Positions 1-12,793 of a stretch of 64,000 nucleotides of DNA are shown here, piece after piece. The position numbers and the translations under genes were made by a program. Numbering within the stretch: the stretch's first letter is position 1; each line of letters opens with the position of its first letter. Origin of the DNA: Aquatica leii (taxonomy: Eukaryota > Arthropoda > Insecta > Coleoptera > Lampyridae); contig CM069436.1 of assembly GCA_035610365.1 (NCBI GenBank), forward strand, positions 36,339,117 to 36,403,116, written 5' to 3'. The notes under the pieces were generated by a model. The model was not told the DNA's origin. It saw only the letters and a list, made by a program, of their open reading frames with translations, and did not search any database.

Positions 1-2819
1 AGTGTTAGTTAAAAATCGTTACAATATCATTAAATTTCCAATTCTTTTAGACAAAAAACTTAAATTGGTACGATTTTGTTTAATTTTTAATTTGTAAAAA
101 CTAATATTGTAACGTACATATCTTAAAATAAATTAACTCGGTAAACTCAAAAAGTAAATATATTTTAGTTATTTTTATTATTATCAAGGTTCGATTTCAT
201 CATACAAATGCAAATTGCCAATTTGCATCTGTTAACAGTAAAACTTTTACTTGTATACCTAATTAATTGAGGCAAACCGACTTTTAAAGTGCATATCGTG
301 ACAGAAAATCAGATACGTATATCGTTTAATCCGTCCTTGGCAATAAATAAGTTGAACTCAAGAGTCTATAAAACTCAAACCTGTAACTCTGCTTTGATCA
401 AACGGCAGTATTATACAGAATAATTTCTCATGATTATTTATGTTAATTTAATATAATAATATAGAAAAATAAATCACGAAAGCGATAACATGTTTTTATA
501 TTTGGCAAATTATTGTTTTTAATCACGCGGTTTAAAGTATTATCTGCAGTGCGGATAGACTTTATTGCAGTTTTCATTGTTGTAATTAACCAGCAATCTA
601 ATTAAAAATTTCTATACAAAATTTATTTTGTTTGTACAAACAAACTTGAAATGTAATGTCTTAAAAGCGTTACCAACTGATATAATCCCATTTCATATTC
701 AATTAATTAGAGCAGATCTAAATATTGAGGCGAGTGTTGTTTGTTTGATGTAGATAATGCTAGGTGAACGATTATTCCTGTTCAAAAGGTTTAGTCAGAA
801 AGAAAAGCTTTTAAGCAAACACATTAATATATATTTTTAAAATAACACAAAGATCTATTTTTATAACTAAACATTAACTTTAATTAATTGTTGTTCTAAA
901 CAATTAATGTAAAATCAATAACACGATTAAAATCAATTCAATGTATGTGCTTTAAAGAATTTTTTTGGTTTTTGAAACTACTTTAGACTGTTTTACAATT
1001 TAATAATTGTGATTATTTAATTTTGTTTTTTAAAATTAACTAAAACCTTGCAAAACGGTATTACTCATAAATTTACTAAAGACTCGGTGTAACAACAGGA
1101 CAAGTCTATACTTTTTCAAATAAACAACATTCATTTTTTCGTGTAGCTCTTACATACAAAGTTGTTGAAATAACATTTAAAATCAATGCTACAAAAATCA
1201 TAAGAATTAGATTTTTTTTAATTTAGACTTTTTTGCAATAAGTAAAACTTTGTATTCTCCTCTATTGTATTACGATAGGTAACTAATTAAAATTGTTTAC
1301 TAAGGAGAACCATACAAAAAAAATTATTAGAACCAGTAAGAACATGCAGTGACAACAATTTAATTTATTACAAATAACGTTACAACATAAAACTTATAAA
1401 AAAGGTTTAAAGCGGAAGAATTTATCGGACCAATCAGTGACGGTTGGTCCATAAAGGGTCTAAAATGCGAGCCATAAGACAATATAAAAAAAAGAAAAAA
1501 ACGCGGTTTTATAATGCAGTTTTAACGTGTAACAGAACTTACGCGTTTATAACCCGTGGTGCTTTTAAATACTGATTAAAACATGAAACGTGTAGGATGT
1601 GTTCTAAGTAAAACAGTAAATGTTTCGTACGTAATTTTTCATAAATCCAAAAAAAACGAATTCGTAATTCGGTTGTTAGAAAAAAAAAACTTTATAAAAA
1701 TTCTGCATTATACAGTTTTATTTATATATAAAAAAAACAATAGTAAATTGAAATATATCTTAACAGTCTCCAAGTGTCCAATCTAATTAAATACCATTAG
1801 AAAGTTATTTAAATTATATCCGTTAAATCATACTAAATGTAAATTATTATTTTACGTTTATTGTTAATCAGCAATAAGTGTTGGAAACAATCTTCTCTTT
1901 AGTAGTTTTATTATCAAATCTCAATTTGAAAGTAGTAAATTAAAAAAAAATTATTATTGCTTTATTGGCAGAATTCAAAATTTTTCAATTAACAAAAAAT
2001 GCAATATGCATTTTTTCAGTCTTTGATACGGCTGCCATTTTTAAAATCACAAATTTAAGACAAAAAGGTTTCAAACCTAGAATTTTAAACTTTAAACCCG
2101 GACAATTTTTTTAATTATTATAATATCAATTCAAATATAGCTAATTTAAATTATTTAATACAATGTATACTAATTATACGTTAAAAAATGTTCTTAAACA
2201 AACAATTACAAAGTGTATGTGTTTAATATTTTTGTTAAAAATTTAAACATAATTTTATAGAAATAAATTCATTCTATTAAAAACAAATATTACATTTGAA
2301 AGCAGAAATTTTTCTAGAGAAAGTTAATCAAAAAAAATCTTCTTTTTTTGGAAGACCTACATTAAATCTAAATTAAATCAAACAGATAAAACTGCAAAGC
2401 TTTATTTTACACGACATTTTTCTGGTGCAGTTTATAATAAAAATAAGTGGACATGTGGATGTAATACTATAAATGCCTCGTTTTGTTACTTATGTTTATT
2501 AATTTATGTAGATGGAGCCAATAAAACTCAAGTAAGGTTAAGATGTAGGTACAGACTTAAAACATTTAAACGGGAAAATTATAAAACATGAAGTTTCTTC
2601 TTTTTTTGGTAGTTACCTACATAATGTTTTAATAATATCCAAAAACTTTTACATTACCTACAAGCATTTAAAAAAGTGTAGCTTCCTTTAAGGCCTCACA
2701 AGCCGCCACTTATGAAAATGTCAATATTCAAAATATTAAAATATAACAACGGATATGAAGAAGAAACGATTGACAAACAATGTATAATCAAAAATTATTG
2801 AATGTAAAAAGATAAAAAT
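1..2819. other. AT-rich intergenic DNA without recognised genes
   Basis: This stretch is very AT-rich with frequent stops in all frames. The short open frame near 1,583-1,786 is lysine/asparagine rich and has no motif. A 25-30 base pyrimidine-rich segment near 2,338 recurs loosely near 2,590, followed in each case by a CTACAT-like sequence. No TIR, LTR or RNA gene was seen. Confidence 0.6.
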
Positions 2820-3450
2820 TCTGAATTATTACAACTTATATAGTTATCTCGCAATTTTTGAAATTAAGTTATTATAGACTATACTTAAATTATTAGTGCT
2901 GTTATTAAAATTGATACTGTTTTTATGTATGTGTATGATTTATGAAACTAAACGATTTTTTAAAATTATTTTTCAGATCTAATATGTTTAAAGTCAAAGC
3001 TGTGTATGTATATGTATATAATGTACTGCTAAAACTATAACGCTTTTTTTTGTCTTGCAGCTATATTTATGACTCATAATTTGATTCTTAACTTTTTTTT
3101 GGTTTGTCCAGTAAAACACAGATTACATCCAGTACAGTCTAGCTTATACACTATGTATGTTTTTCTATTGTGTTAGTTCTATTTTTAATATTACTGTACA
3201 GTTGTAACTAGTGTTAATTTTATATATAGTTATGTTAATGTTGTTTTATTTTAAAATCTGAATGTCATTTTGTATTAGATTTGGAACGTTTGTGATTTTG
3301 GTGTAAGTGATGTTAGGAGTAACGTTAGTGTTAAGAGAAGTATTAAAATTAGTAATAGGTAGGTTAACTATTAGTTGTGTCAGTATGTAGCAGAACTTGT
3401 ACTGAAAAAATGTTAAACATAGACCAGACATGTTTTTTCTTGACACCCAA
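2820..3450 (-). pseudogene. Penelope-like element relic: RT tail and GIY-YIG endonuclease
   Basis: On the minus strand this segment follows, with many breaks, the C-terminal half of the better preserved Penelope-like element at 24,786-25,784. The NTNV..I.YTKI.NVPNL block (minus, 3,246-3,446) recurs there. The sequence around 3,080-3,140 matches the GIY-YIG part around 25,055-25,115, where a Cys pair precedes a YIGQT-like motif. The segment at 2,880-2,950 matches the region after the nuclease motif. In intact elements this enzyme is a reverse transcriptase joined to a GIY-YIG endonuclease that nicks DNA for target-primed insertion. Here frames are broken and the N-terminal RT is missing. Family call is fairly sure, exact ends are not. 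Confidence 0.6.
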
Positions 3451-3604
3451 AGGAGGGCTTTGAGGGCAACACCTTTATAGCAAATGCATAATTTCTGACA
3501 AAAAAAATATTACTACTTTGTTTGCAGTAAATTAGGCAATTTAATTTACTTTCTACGATTTCTATAGCACTCATTTGTTAAATATTATACGTGGGCTTAT
3601 TAAC

Positions 3605-3790
3605 CACACGATGGCGTCGACCACAACACTTTTTTATGTACCCAGAACAAAAAAAAACAGTGATATAAACTATAGAAATAGATCAGTCTAATTGTGGAAA
3701 TACACCAGAGAGTATTCTCCTGTGCTGATGATCCCCAAAAAAGTAAAACGGGCGTACACTGGGTTTTGAGGTAACGCGGTGTTGTAATTC
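3605..3790 (+). repeat. Dispersed monomer of the hammerhead repeat family (decayed)
   Basis: The block from about 3,605 follows the 338-bp tandem unit at 30.5-31.7 kb, including the shared AATTGTGGAAAT stretch just upstream of the ribozyme. A hammerhead layout is visible: stem I strand CCTGTG (3,719-3,724), core CTGATGA (3,725-3,731), a weak stem II, AAAAC where GAAAC is expected, a palindrome-like stem III segment, GTA as cleavage triplet, then CACTGG (3,757-3,762), which pairs with the first strand at 5 of 6 positions. The core G before AAA is A, so this copy is probably inactive. Confidence 0.55.
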
Positions 3791-4179
3791 AAACTCAACT
3801 TAATTCGATAAACGCCAAACGAACTCATATTATTCTGGTAATAAAACTAAGCTGTATGATCATTCCGCCCATTAAAAATAATGTTTTTTATTACGTAAAA
3901 AAACTATCATCTTAAATCCCTATAATAAATGAAAAATATAAGGTCCTACGTTTCACACCGAGGGTCCGTCGCGGTGATTTGTAAAAATGAACAAGATATA
4001 GACCGACCAAATGTAGGACGCTATAAAAAAATTAAATTGAGCCAATAAACTAAATCATCAAAAAAAAAAGTAAAAAACATCTAGTAAACTATACCTTACG
4101 TAAAAGACAAAGCTTTGCGATTGAATGTTAGAATGTACTCAATAAATGTAACCGTCCAAATCGCGGCAAATCGCAATAA

Positions 4180-6180
4180 CGCAAACTAGATTCTACAAAA
4201 TTGGTTATTTATTTTTATCTTTGACTAAAAGTAATCAATCCTTTTCAATATTAGGAACATATTTATCTTATTTAAAACGCTGCTTAACGGTATGCAGATA
4301 CTCTTTATACCAACAAAACGAAAAATTGGAATGCATACGTTGCAATAACTGCCAACAACTCCAGAAAAAAGCATAGGGACCTAAAATTAAGTAATGTCTT
4401 GATGCGAGTAAGAGGAGTATCAAGCTATCCATAAGTCAAAAATTGACTACCTATAATTTTGTAGAGGTGAGCCTTAAAAGATGTAACTCCAGCTTTAGAA
4501 AACCCATTAAAATGAGGTGCAGCAGAAAGAAAGCTTTTGTAGTCTTAACCTCTCTAATCCGGTGTAATCCAAGCAAACACGCGAAAAGGTTTTAACTTAG
4601 TAGATGCAATAAGAAAGTAAGTCTGTCATACGAGGTGAGAGTAATTTAGGATTTGCACGAAAGTAACCAAAACATTTTGATATGCATTTACCTTTCTTGG
4701 AAACAAAATCCAAAACTGTAGCAGCAAAAGGTATTGTAATGTTTTGAAACCAGGATGCAAACTTTAGCTGTGTACTTGTTAAATCGAATGATTAGTAAAT
4801 GTATGATTACTTAAAAACAGTAATGGATGTTTGACGCCAAACTTGAAATTTGAGCGTCTAAGTCTTCCGCCTACTCTGATAAGACGTAGCTTGTCAAGAA
4901 AAAGATCAAGCTTGCAAGACGGTTTTTGCAAAACATAATGTTTTTTTATACAATCATATAAATCCCCAAATTCTGAATGTTGCACATATTCTACCATAAC
5001 TAAGAGTGTTGAATGTAGCTCTTCTGCGTGATATGAGTGTGAAAAGTTTATTTTTTGCAGAAAAACAAAGAACGTAAGCAAAAATACGTTGAAATTTTGT
5101 AAGTAACAATTTTTTTTAAGATTAACAGAAGATGTGGTTTTGTAAAAAATGTTTAAGCATGTTTTGGTTTTTTTAAAATGCTTGCGGATGTTACTTTGAA
5201 ATAATATTTGGTTGAGCGGGGCTGTAAGCTCTATTTTTTCAGTAACGAACGAGGTCGTTTTCACCAAACGTTACAATTCAACAAATCAGATGCTAATAAA
5301 CCACGAGATGCGTGATCAACAGGGATATTCCTAGAAGGAACGTAACGCCATAATGCTGATGTAAACAATTCTTAGATATACAAAGTACGATTAGCGACAA
5401 AGGTTTTCCAACGATTAGGATATAAAGCAATCCAAGTTACGGCTTGTTCATGTATAAAAATTAGCAAAATAAAATGCTTGGTTTTTTAACAGCTTTGCAG
5501 TGAGATTGGAAAACTACGCTGCACCTAATAGCTCTAAACGAGGGAATAAAATGTTTTTCATGGAAGCAACATTAGCTTTAGCACAGATCCAAAATGTTTT
5601 TGTATGTTGCAAATTGTGAATAATGCAATCGTACACGACGACACCATAGCCAATTTGACAAGAGCCTCAAAATCCATGTAGTTCTATTTGATGTTAATCT
5701 TTTGAAAAGATATGATGAGAGTTATTAGTCCATTTTCTTAATTCAAAAACTGCCGAAATTAAAAGACTTATTAGTTCTAATTGTAATTTGTTTTTCTTAA
5801 AGAGTTTGCACCAGTAACTACATCTTCAACATAAACGTGGTTTTTCAAAACTTCTTCGGTTAAAGAAAGTTCAAATTGATTTCTTGTACATGTTAATCTG
5901 AGGAAAAATGCCATAAGATGCGTTAAAGGTTACGATGCTTTGAAACATTCATAATTTGACAACAGATTTGACAAATAACTCTAGCAAAAGCAACAAGTTA
6001 AAAAAATGGTAGGTTAAAATTTTTTGAGTACAAATTTTTTTCTCGATACGCCCACTTTTTATTAGCGACTGTCAAACTTTTAATTATTAATTCCTCTTCG
6101 CATAACGTTTTGTGCAACACAAACTTCTGTTTAGCGGTTTCTAGACCCAATCATCATTAAGTTATTTCACGCATTTCTAC
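4180..6180 (-). pseudogene. BEL/Pao retrotransposon relic 1 (RT, RNase H, integrase)
   Basis: Minus-strand remnant of a BEL/Pao pol gene, read from about 6,180 down. Recognisable pieces in order: RT sequence near 5,900; an RNase H block near 5,550-5,700 with HGF.GSCQIGYGVVVY and the PRLELLGA motif; the FVANR...W.YVPS..NP block (5,290-5,450); and the pre-integrase segment ending in IRVGGRLR and KHPLL (4,779-5,267, the longest open stretch). Below 4,780 come an HPG..TLQYL zinc-binding piece and PHFNG, the segment holding the last integrase acidic residue in this family. The sequence between these two is missing or scrambled. No LTR was found. Frames are broken throughout, so it is not functional. 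Confidence 0.7.
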
Positions 6181-6199
6181 GTGAACATGCAAATGAATT

Positions 6200-9090
6200 T
6201 TGTGTCTATCTGAACGAAAGTCTATTTGAGATGAGTAATTATATTTTTTGTATTAGGAGTTCAAATTGATTCTTTCCTAATTGTCTATAGCGGATTACCA
6301 TACCCCCTACACGTTACTTTTATTGGTGGAAATAACAAACAGATGGCATATTTGGGGAAACATTTCCATGACGTCACGTTTCTGTAATTTAAGCATTCAC
6401 AGTAAAGGGGTTGGAAACCTTTAAGATTGCAATTTCTCTTGGAAGAAACTTAAATGTCTTAAATGTATGTATTGTGTTATATATAATATTACGTTTTAGA
6501 TAATACAGGTACGAAATTAGCTAATCTCCTACTACAAAAAAACCTAGCTGTAAGTATTACAATTTCTAGTTTAATGATTAGTACTTTGGTGGTTATGTCA
6601 ATGGTTAGAATGACCGTAGGTACACGTTAGGGCATCACAATTAATTATAAGATCATTTTGTACGTCACAAAGTAGTATGCAGTGCGCGTTCTTCAATTTT
6701 TTATATACTTTTGTGATTTTGAATTTACAAATATAAAGTCATTTCTTCTTCAAATGTAAAAGTTAGACCGACTAGGTCAGTTTACTGTACGACGTGTTGA
6801 TCAGTATAGAGCGTAACTTCTATTTTATCCGACCCATGTATTAGCGTTTAGAAAATTTATGTAATTACACTTATTTATCTTCTTTGTTCTCTTTGGAATT
6901 ATTGTCTGTGATAAATAAAATAAACATATATATTCTGTGTTATTACTTCTGCCGTGTTATTTGTTCTTTTTCAGCTGCGGGTAGTTTTAAACGATATCTC
7001 CCTTGTCACGTAAAATCTGGGAACTGGTGGCAAACTTACCTTTTCTTCCCCGAAACTAGCTCTGGGCGGGGTTCCTATATAAAATTGATGGTAATTATTG
7101 AGGGCGCCAAGCCCAATGGAACGAGACAGCTCTGGGAAGGCTAATCCAAAGCCCTAATCCAATTCCCAAACCCACACGCAAATGAAACAACAAAGAATGC
7201 TTGTTTGGCTATATATGTATTGCAAAGAAACAGAAAACAAAACAAGAAAAATGATAACAATTAAAAGGAATATTGTATCGCAAAACAAAAGTATCTTAAG
7301 TAACTGTATAATCCCTAAATAAACCCACCACAGACCACAATCTACCGAATACGTTTAACTAAATAGTAAATAAAACCTTTTTGAATAGCGCGTCTTACCT
7401 CTACGTCAATGGCTGACGCATTCGAATGCTATATACAAAAAAATTAATCCTATATATGTAAGGCCTTATATATATAAATATACTTTGTACACAAAACAAA
7501 GAAAAATATTCGCCACGAAGAAAAAACTTACAATAAAAGTTAATAATTTGCATACTCGGTGAATGGGACGTTTAACAAATGGTAAGTTCGACGAAAAAAT
7601 ACGTTTCGATCAAATTCGATGAAACTGACAAAAAAAAAATATTACACGCACGTTTAAAATTAGTGGTTATGTATAATCAGTTAGTCACGTATTTATGTTG
7701 TCGGTTTTCTTTTGATTTTATGTTTAGCTTTGTTTTAATTTTTTTCAGTAGTTAGTGTTAAGTTTTATTTTCTTCCTGCATGCCTTTTCCTTTTTTTTCT
7801 AACCAGAATGGTACTTTACTTTATTTACATCTATTACTGTTCACTTCGTGACTAAACTAATTATATACCTCGTACCGGTGACTGGGATCTGTGGATGGAG
7901 AGGGCATCTACTAATTAGTTCGGATATCCTAACCTGTAAGTAATTGCTTCCAATTGTTCCAATAAAATATACTACAACATGTATTTCGACAGGACACCTA
8001 AGACGATAGGACCACACGACAGTTTGCGACAAGCCCTAATCGCACATGAAACTTTCCGCAAATATCCGGGTAATACTAAATCTAACATAAGTTGCCAGGT
8101 GGTCGGAAGATAAGAGTTGCACCGTGTGGAAGCTTAAAAATCCCCCAAAATTAGGTATGTCAATTAAACAAATTTCCAATTTATAATCTAGCGTTACAAA
8201 GCTTGCGACTTACTATTCGAGAACAACTGGGTTAGCCGTCGGTTTTGTGTTGCACGAAAACCAGCGTAACAAACAAAGGAGCGAAAGTTTACCAAAATCG
8301 AACAAATGTCATTTTGAAGTATTCTTCTTGTAAGCAAAATGTCTTTTATCGAGAGTTCGTTAAATTATTTTGCAGATGTATCAAAAACGTTGGTGCTTTC
8401 AGGCTTTTTAACCCAATGATAAAGTATATAAAAAACTGAAAACAAATGCAATAAACTAAATTAAGTTTACCAGTGTTTGTACACTAACATTTGGCGTATT
8501 AGTTTGGAATTTTGCTGTCCACGTACTATCTTTTGTATTTGTTGTGGTTACTTTGGTAGTATACATTTCTTTCAAAAAACGAATCAAAGATTGTCTTGTA
8601 CATAACGCCTTCTATTTGTATGAAGAGTTTTTAGACTTTAATATATTGTAATATTATATAATAGATTTGTATACTGACTTGTGTAAGCATATTTCTTTTT
8701 TGCAAAACTTAAATAAACATTATTATTATTATTATTATTATTATTAATATTATTATTATCGTGAATACCTTCCAGTTCAAAAATGACTTTATCTGTAAGT
8801 TTAGTTTTAGAGACGACTCACTGTGCTTACTTGTTTTTTAGAATTGCTACTGCCCTTACTATCTTTACCAAAAATTTTCATCGAAATACTAAAAAAAAAA
8901 TGACAGTCAACGTGTTAACTAAATAAAGTAATTTAATTTTGCTAAATGTGGTTATGTATAATTATTTTCTAACTTGAGTTGCTATTGTTATTATGACAAG
9001 AAATATTTTACATTTAATGAGCATTTATCAAAAATTTACGTAGTAAAAAATTAGTAATGAACTATCCTTTGTCAAAAATATTAGATTTAA
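6200..9090. other. Intergenic DNA with one GC-richer patch
   Basis: Mostly AT-rich with no gene recognised. A GC-richer patch at about 6,960-7,200 begins with a pyrimidine tract plus CAG, then a GC-rich segment open in one frame (to 7,144) that I cannot assign. The first 40 bases of this patch recur near 63,098. A second less AT-rich stretch at 7,840-8,160 has no recognisable motif. Confidence 0.45.
8719..8759. repeat. (ATT)n microsatellite
   Basis: About 13 units of ATT with a single interruption (AAT) near the middle. Simple sequence repeat without coding meaning. Confidence 0.95.
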
Positions 9091-9155
9091 CGGCGTTTAA
9101 ATTAAGTAAGTGCTGATTGTAAGATTCAAATAGAGAAAGATATAAGTTAACTTAC

Positions 9156-9306
9156 TTGATGTCCTGCAGATTTCTCTTGGCTGGTCAATCGATGCTAGAT
9201 GGTCATTTTCTTTAAAGAAGTGTGAAAAAGGTTGCAGGCAAGGTTTTTGCGGTAATGCAATATTGAATTTAATACTCAACTTATTTCCATGAACGCCAAA
9301 CAAATA
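9156..9306 (-). CDS. Candidate internal exon of an unidentified host gene
   Basis: On the minus strand a 151-base open segment is bordered by TTAG before its first base and a consensus GTAAGT donor after its last base (donor GT at 9,155-9,154). The translation is well mixed, unlike the Lys/Asn/Ile-rich spurious frames around it, and includes FGVHGNKLSIKFN, LPQKPCLQPFSHFFKE and HLASIDQPREIC. There is no zinc knuckle, RT or transposase motif. I do not recognise the protein. If real, the flanking AT-rich kilobases would be intronic and the gene reads right to left. The intron side continues open to 9,097 only by chance. The splice sites and composition are direct observations; exon status is inference. 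Confidence 0.4.
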
Positions 9307-9499
9307 CTAACTTTATCAAAATATTTTCGTGACAAAACCAAATTGTACAAACATTAGATGATCTCAAATTTTACTCTTAATAAGTAAATAATTGATAAAC
9401 GCATTGATTACGTTAAAAACCACTTAAATCAATACAGTTTTTTTTTAAATTTTTTTATAAGGAAGGGCATTAATACAATTTAAGTACACTTTAAGCGTC

Positions 9500-9560
9500 T
9501 ATAAAAGGCGACGTTCTGTGCAGCTAAGTACGCACTTCTTCAGGCCTACTTATAGAACTA
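9500..9560 (-). ncRNA. Hammerhead-like motif of a Penelope-type terminal repeat
   Basis: Read on the minus strand: a strand ending AGGC, core CTGAAGA, stem II AGTGC...GCAC with a 10-base loop, then AGAAC, GTC, and GCCT, which pairs with AGGC as stem I. This is the layout of the short-stem-III hammerheads reported in Penelope-like terminal repeats. The GAAAC core element is altered to AGAAC, so activity is doubtful. Related sequences lie at 11,360-11,405 and 58,850-58,890, also on the minus strand. Confidence 0.4.
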
Positions 9561-12062
9561 GAAAAGTGACGTGTCTTAAACTGCACTTTAAAGACAACTA
9601 TACAAATTAATTAACATTCAAAATAAATTAAATCAACATAAAAACAATTACAACACTACAGTAACAAACGTGGACTTGAGATACTATAAAATCAAGGATC
9701 AATTCAACCTGATAGTGCTCAGTGTTTACATTAATCAGTTTTTAAAATTTTTTTAGTCTTTAGAAAAACACAAAAAATGATAATCTAAATTTAAATCTTT
9801 GATTTTTAATATCACAAAACTATAATAATCTATTAAAAATTATAATACTAAAATACGTAATACGTATTTTTTTAGGTCAAATAAAAAGACATATTTAATA
9901 CTAATTAATTTTAATTGTAAACATTTTTTAACGCTTAACTGCAATTTAAACGTTTACAATTACTATTGAATAAATTAAGAAATTAGTTAAAAACATAATT
10001 GGGTAGCAAGGTATTTTTTTTTAAATTTGTTTTAAATACTTTTCGTATATTTGAAATCCTTCAAGCATTTTCTAACAAAACTAATTTAAAATAGATCATT
10101 TTTAGTATTGATTAATTAAAATAAATATATATTATAACTTATAGGTATTACGCTAAGTTAAATTTCCAGAATTGTTGTACGTATATTTAAAAACACGTAA
10201 GTAAAATATCATATTATGTTTTTAAATAATTATTTAATTTACTCAATCAAACATTTACTAAATAAAGGTTACGTGTTAATAAAAACTAAACAAGAATACA
10301 AGCTATAAAAAATTATTTGTAAAAAAACAACGTTCGTATTTGTCATCTAAATTAAATGCAAATAAACTTTTTAGCTTTAACTACCTTTGATAAACATTAT
10401 TTAATCAGGTCGTTTTTATAATATATTTGTAATTATTCTATTTTACTTAGAAGTACTGTGAAAAAAAGCGATTCTAATTTATATTAAGATTTTAACATTT
10501 TAAGTCAAAAGTGTCTTCTAAAATTATTAAATATTAAAATTTAATTCTTTTTAAGTTAACACGTTTTATTAATGAAAAGTAGATATGATATACTGTACAA
10601 ACTTTTAATTGATACATTAATTGTTAGAAACAAAAAAGTAAATTTTATTATTAAATTTAATTTCTTAACGAGAATAAAAAAACAACAATAAAAAAAACAA
10701 TGGTTAAACAAAAAAAAACTTTTACTAATGCCAATGTATTTAAAACAATAAAAAATAAAAAGAACACAGCCATTAGTAATATATTTGTAATATATACTAA
10801 AACCTTTTCTATCCGTCCAAAGTCAGAACTCCAACCGTGATTTTTATGAGAATGAATGGATACCATAAAACGTCAATAATTCAAAATTACGTACACAACA
10901 AAATACTTAAGAAGCATTTGCACCCTATAATATGCACGTACGCAATTTAAAATTGTATATAAGACCATTTTAACAGTTATTTACTTTAGTAAATCAAAAA
11001 CTAATTATATATCTCAAAAACATAAATAAATTTATATGTTAAATTAAATATATTATATTGTAATTTTATATCTTAGTTTTTAATATCAGATTTTAAGTTC
11101 AACATCAGCGATTATTTTGTTATAAATTAGTTTTACTTACTTTAGAGTTATATTTTACTAATTAGTTACCTAATATATTGTGTAAATGGTACTGTGTAAA
11201 AACAGTAAATTTGTCACGTTACTTTGAAATTTATTTGTTAACATTTACTAACTTTTTCTGTTTATTATCAATAAATACTTTTTAAATTAACTTGAGTTAC
11301 CGATCAAATTAATGATTTCTTCATATAGGAAGAAACAAGGAAAAAACGAGTCTAGTTAATCTGCGACGTTTTGTGCTTATAATTAGTACTTCATCAGGTC
11401 GCTTCTTTATTTTGTAAAAAGAGAATAAAAACTATGTACAAATAACTAACAAACATCAAAAAGAAGAGTCAATAGAAGAGGAAAAAACTAACCAACCGTT
11501 AATACCAATTATAAAATTTTGTTTTTATGATTTAAGATTGAAAACACACAATACATTTAAAAAACTAACAGGGGTAAACAAGAAAATATTAAAACTTACC
11601 ACTGAATCAAAAAGAATGAACAATAATAATTAAATAATGGCATAATAAAACAATAATATGAAACAGCTTAAGGACACGACATAACATCACGAGAGTAAAG
11701 AAGGCGTTACGATTTTTGGTAATAGAATTAGCACAAGGTGAAAGGTGTATTTGGTAAGAAACTAAACAAATAATTTGTTTAGTCAAGGTAGATTAGACTA
11801 ACATAAAAAAATTGATTTTAACTAAAAGCAGTAATTAAACAATTTTTTAAAAAAGTTTAATTGCAGAGAGACTTAAGTTAATTTAGTGATTAAGTTAGAA
11901 CATAAATAAGAAAATAATTTAGCTAGTGTGTATATATTAGTTAAGTTAGGTAACTCTACATATCAGTTTAGAATCTTTTGTTCATTTTTTTAAATTAGAT
12001 TATTCTAAACGGAACAACGATTTTGAGTAGCGGTTCTTAACTTAACGTTGTTATTGTATATA
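9561..12062. other. AT-rich intergenic DNA
   Basis: Extremely AT-rich. The open frame on the minus strand at 10,657-10,866 is a low-complexity hydrophobic translation of A/T runs. One hammerhead-like relic at 11,360-11,405 is listed separately. Nothing else was recognised up to the BEL element. Confidence 0.6.
11360..11405 (-). ncRNA. Second Penelope-type hammerhead-like relic
   Basis: Minus strand: GCGAC, core CTGATGA (the canonical form), a stem II of AGTAC/GCAC with one mismatch, AAAAC in place of GAAAC, then GTCGC. The sequence parallels the motifs at 9,500-9,560 and 58,850-58,890. The G of GAAAC has become A, consistent with CpG decay. Confidence 0.35.
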
Positions 12063-12067
12063 TGTAC
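12063..12067. repeat. Target site duplication TGTAC (left)
   Basis: The five bases TGTAC directly before the 5' LTR recur directly after the 3' LTR at 18,463-18,467, as expected for a BEL/Pao insertion. Confidence 0.9.
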
Positions 12068-12439
12068 TGTTAACACCGCGTAACGCTTAAGTTTATTTTA
12101 TAATTAAATTATGTTGAGAATACATTTTTCTTTTAATACGCAAAATCCATTTTTTGAAAAGCGAGAATTATCGCAAAAGGACAGTACGTAAATTACGCTT
12201 GCATAGAATGCACATGTGCCTTTTGTATCGCAGTACATTAAATTTTGGTGTCGGAACTCGTGGGGTTTTGTGTTGTCGTGCAGAAGGGTTAAGAGGTCTT
12301 CGCCGTGGATCAACAGCTAGGCCTAGCAGAACCACGACGACTAACTGGAGAACGGCAGCGCAAAAACGTAAGTAAGAAAATTTTATTTTCAACAATTAAA
12401 AGTCGAGCCGAATTAAAATTAACGCGGTCCGCAGCGACA
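12068..12439 (+). repeat. 5' LTR of the BEL/Pao element
   Basis: 372 bases, starting TGTTAACACC and ending GCAGCGACA, with the canonical TG...CA limits. The open frames inside it on both strands recur identically in the 3' LTR and are not genes. No clear TATA box was seen. Confidence 0.93.
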
Positions 12440-12443
12440 TTAA

Positions 12444-12462
12444 TGATCCATCGAGCCGGATT
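12444..12462 (+). other. Primer-binding site, tRNA-Tyr type
   Basis: TGATCCATCGAGCCGGATT starts four bases after the LTR. It matches the reverse complement of the animal tRNA-Tyr 3' end including CCA at 17 of 19 positions (differences at positions 3 and 7). This primes minus-strand DNA synthesis. The tRNA sequence is from memory, so identity is likely rather than proven. Confidence 0.7.
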
Positions 12463-12793
12463 GTTGAAAAGTGGTAATTAGCAAATATTAATTGTAACTA
12501 TTGTAATATTTCCACCAACGCAAACCTTATCAGGAAACCAAATTCGTACCTGTCTCGCTCTAACAGCACTTAATCGGCAATATTCTTCTTCTTGCCGCTA
12601 TATACATCATTCGACGTCATCGCTTTTGGAACTTTTCGCTTATTCGATACCGGTCCGTATTCCGCATATCATATCGCAACTTCGTTATTATTCTTATCGT
12701 CAAACTCAGGCGCTCTTGTAAGTTTGTTAACATTTTCGCGTTATTACTTTAGTTTGCATTTAATTTCATTACAATTATTTATTATTTAATAAA

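Noticed and set aside
1583..1786. 67-residue frame
   Set aside because: Lysine/isoleucine-rich translation of A/T runs, without motif, splice sites or homologous copy in the window.
10657..10866. Minus-strand frame with a hydrophobic C-terminus
   Set aside because: The hydrophobic part derives from A/T runs. The first 22 residues look more balanced, but the possible donor GTTTTA is poor.
12154..12395. Open frames on both strands inside the 5' LTR (and the same at 18,177-18,418)
   Set aside because: They recur identically in both LTRs, overlap each other on opposite strands and have no protein motif, so they are chance frames in LTR sequence.
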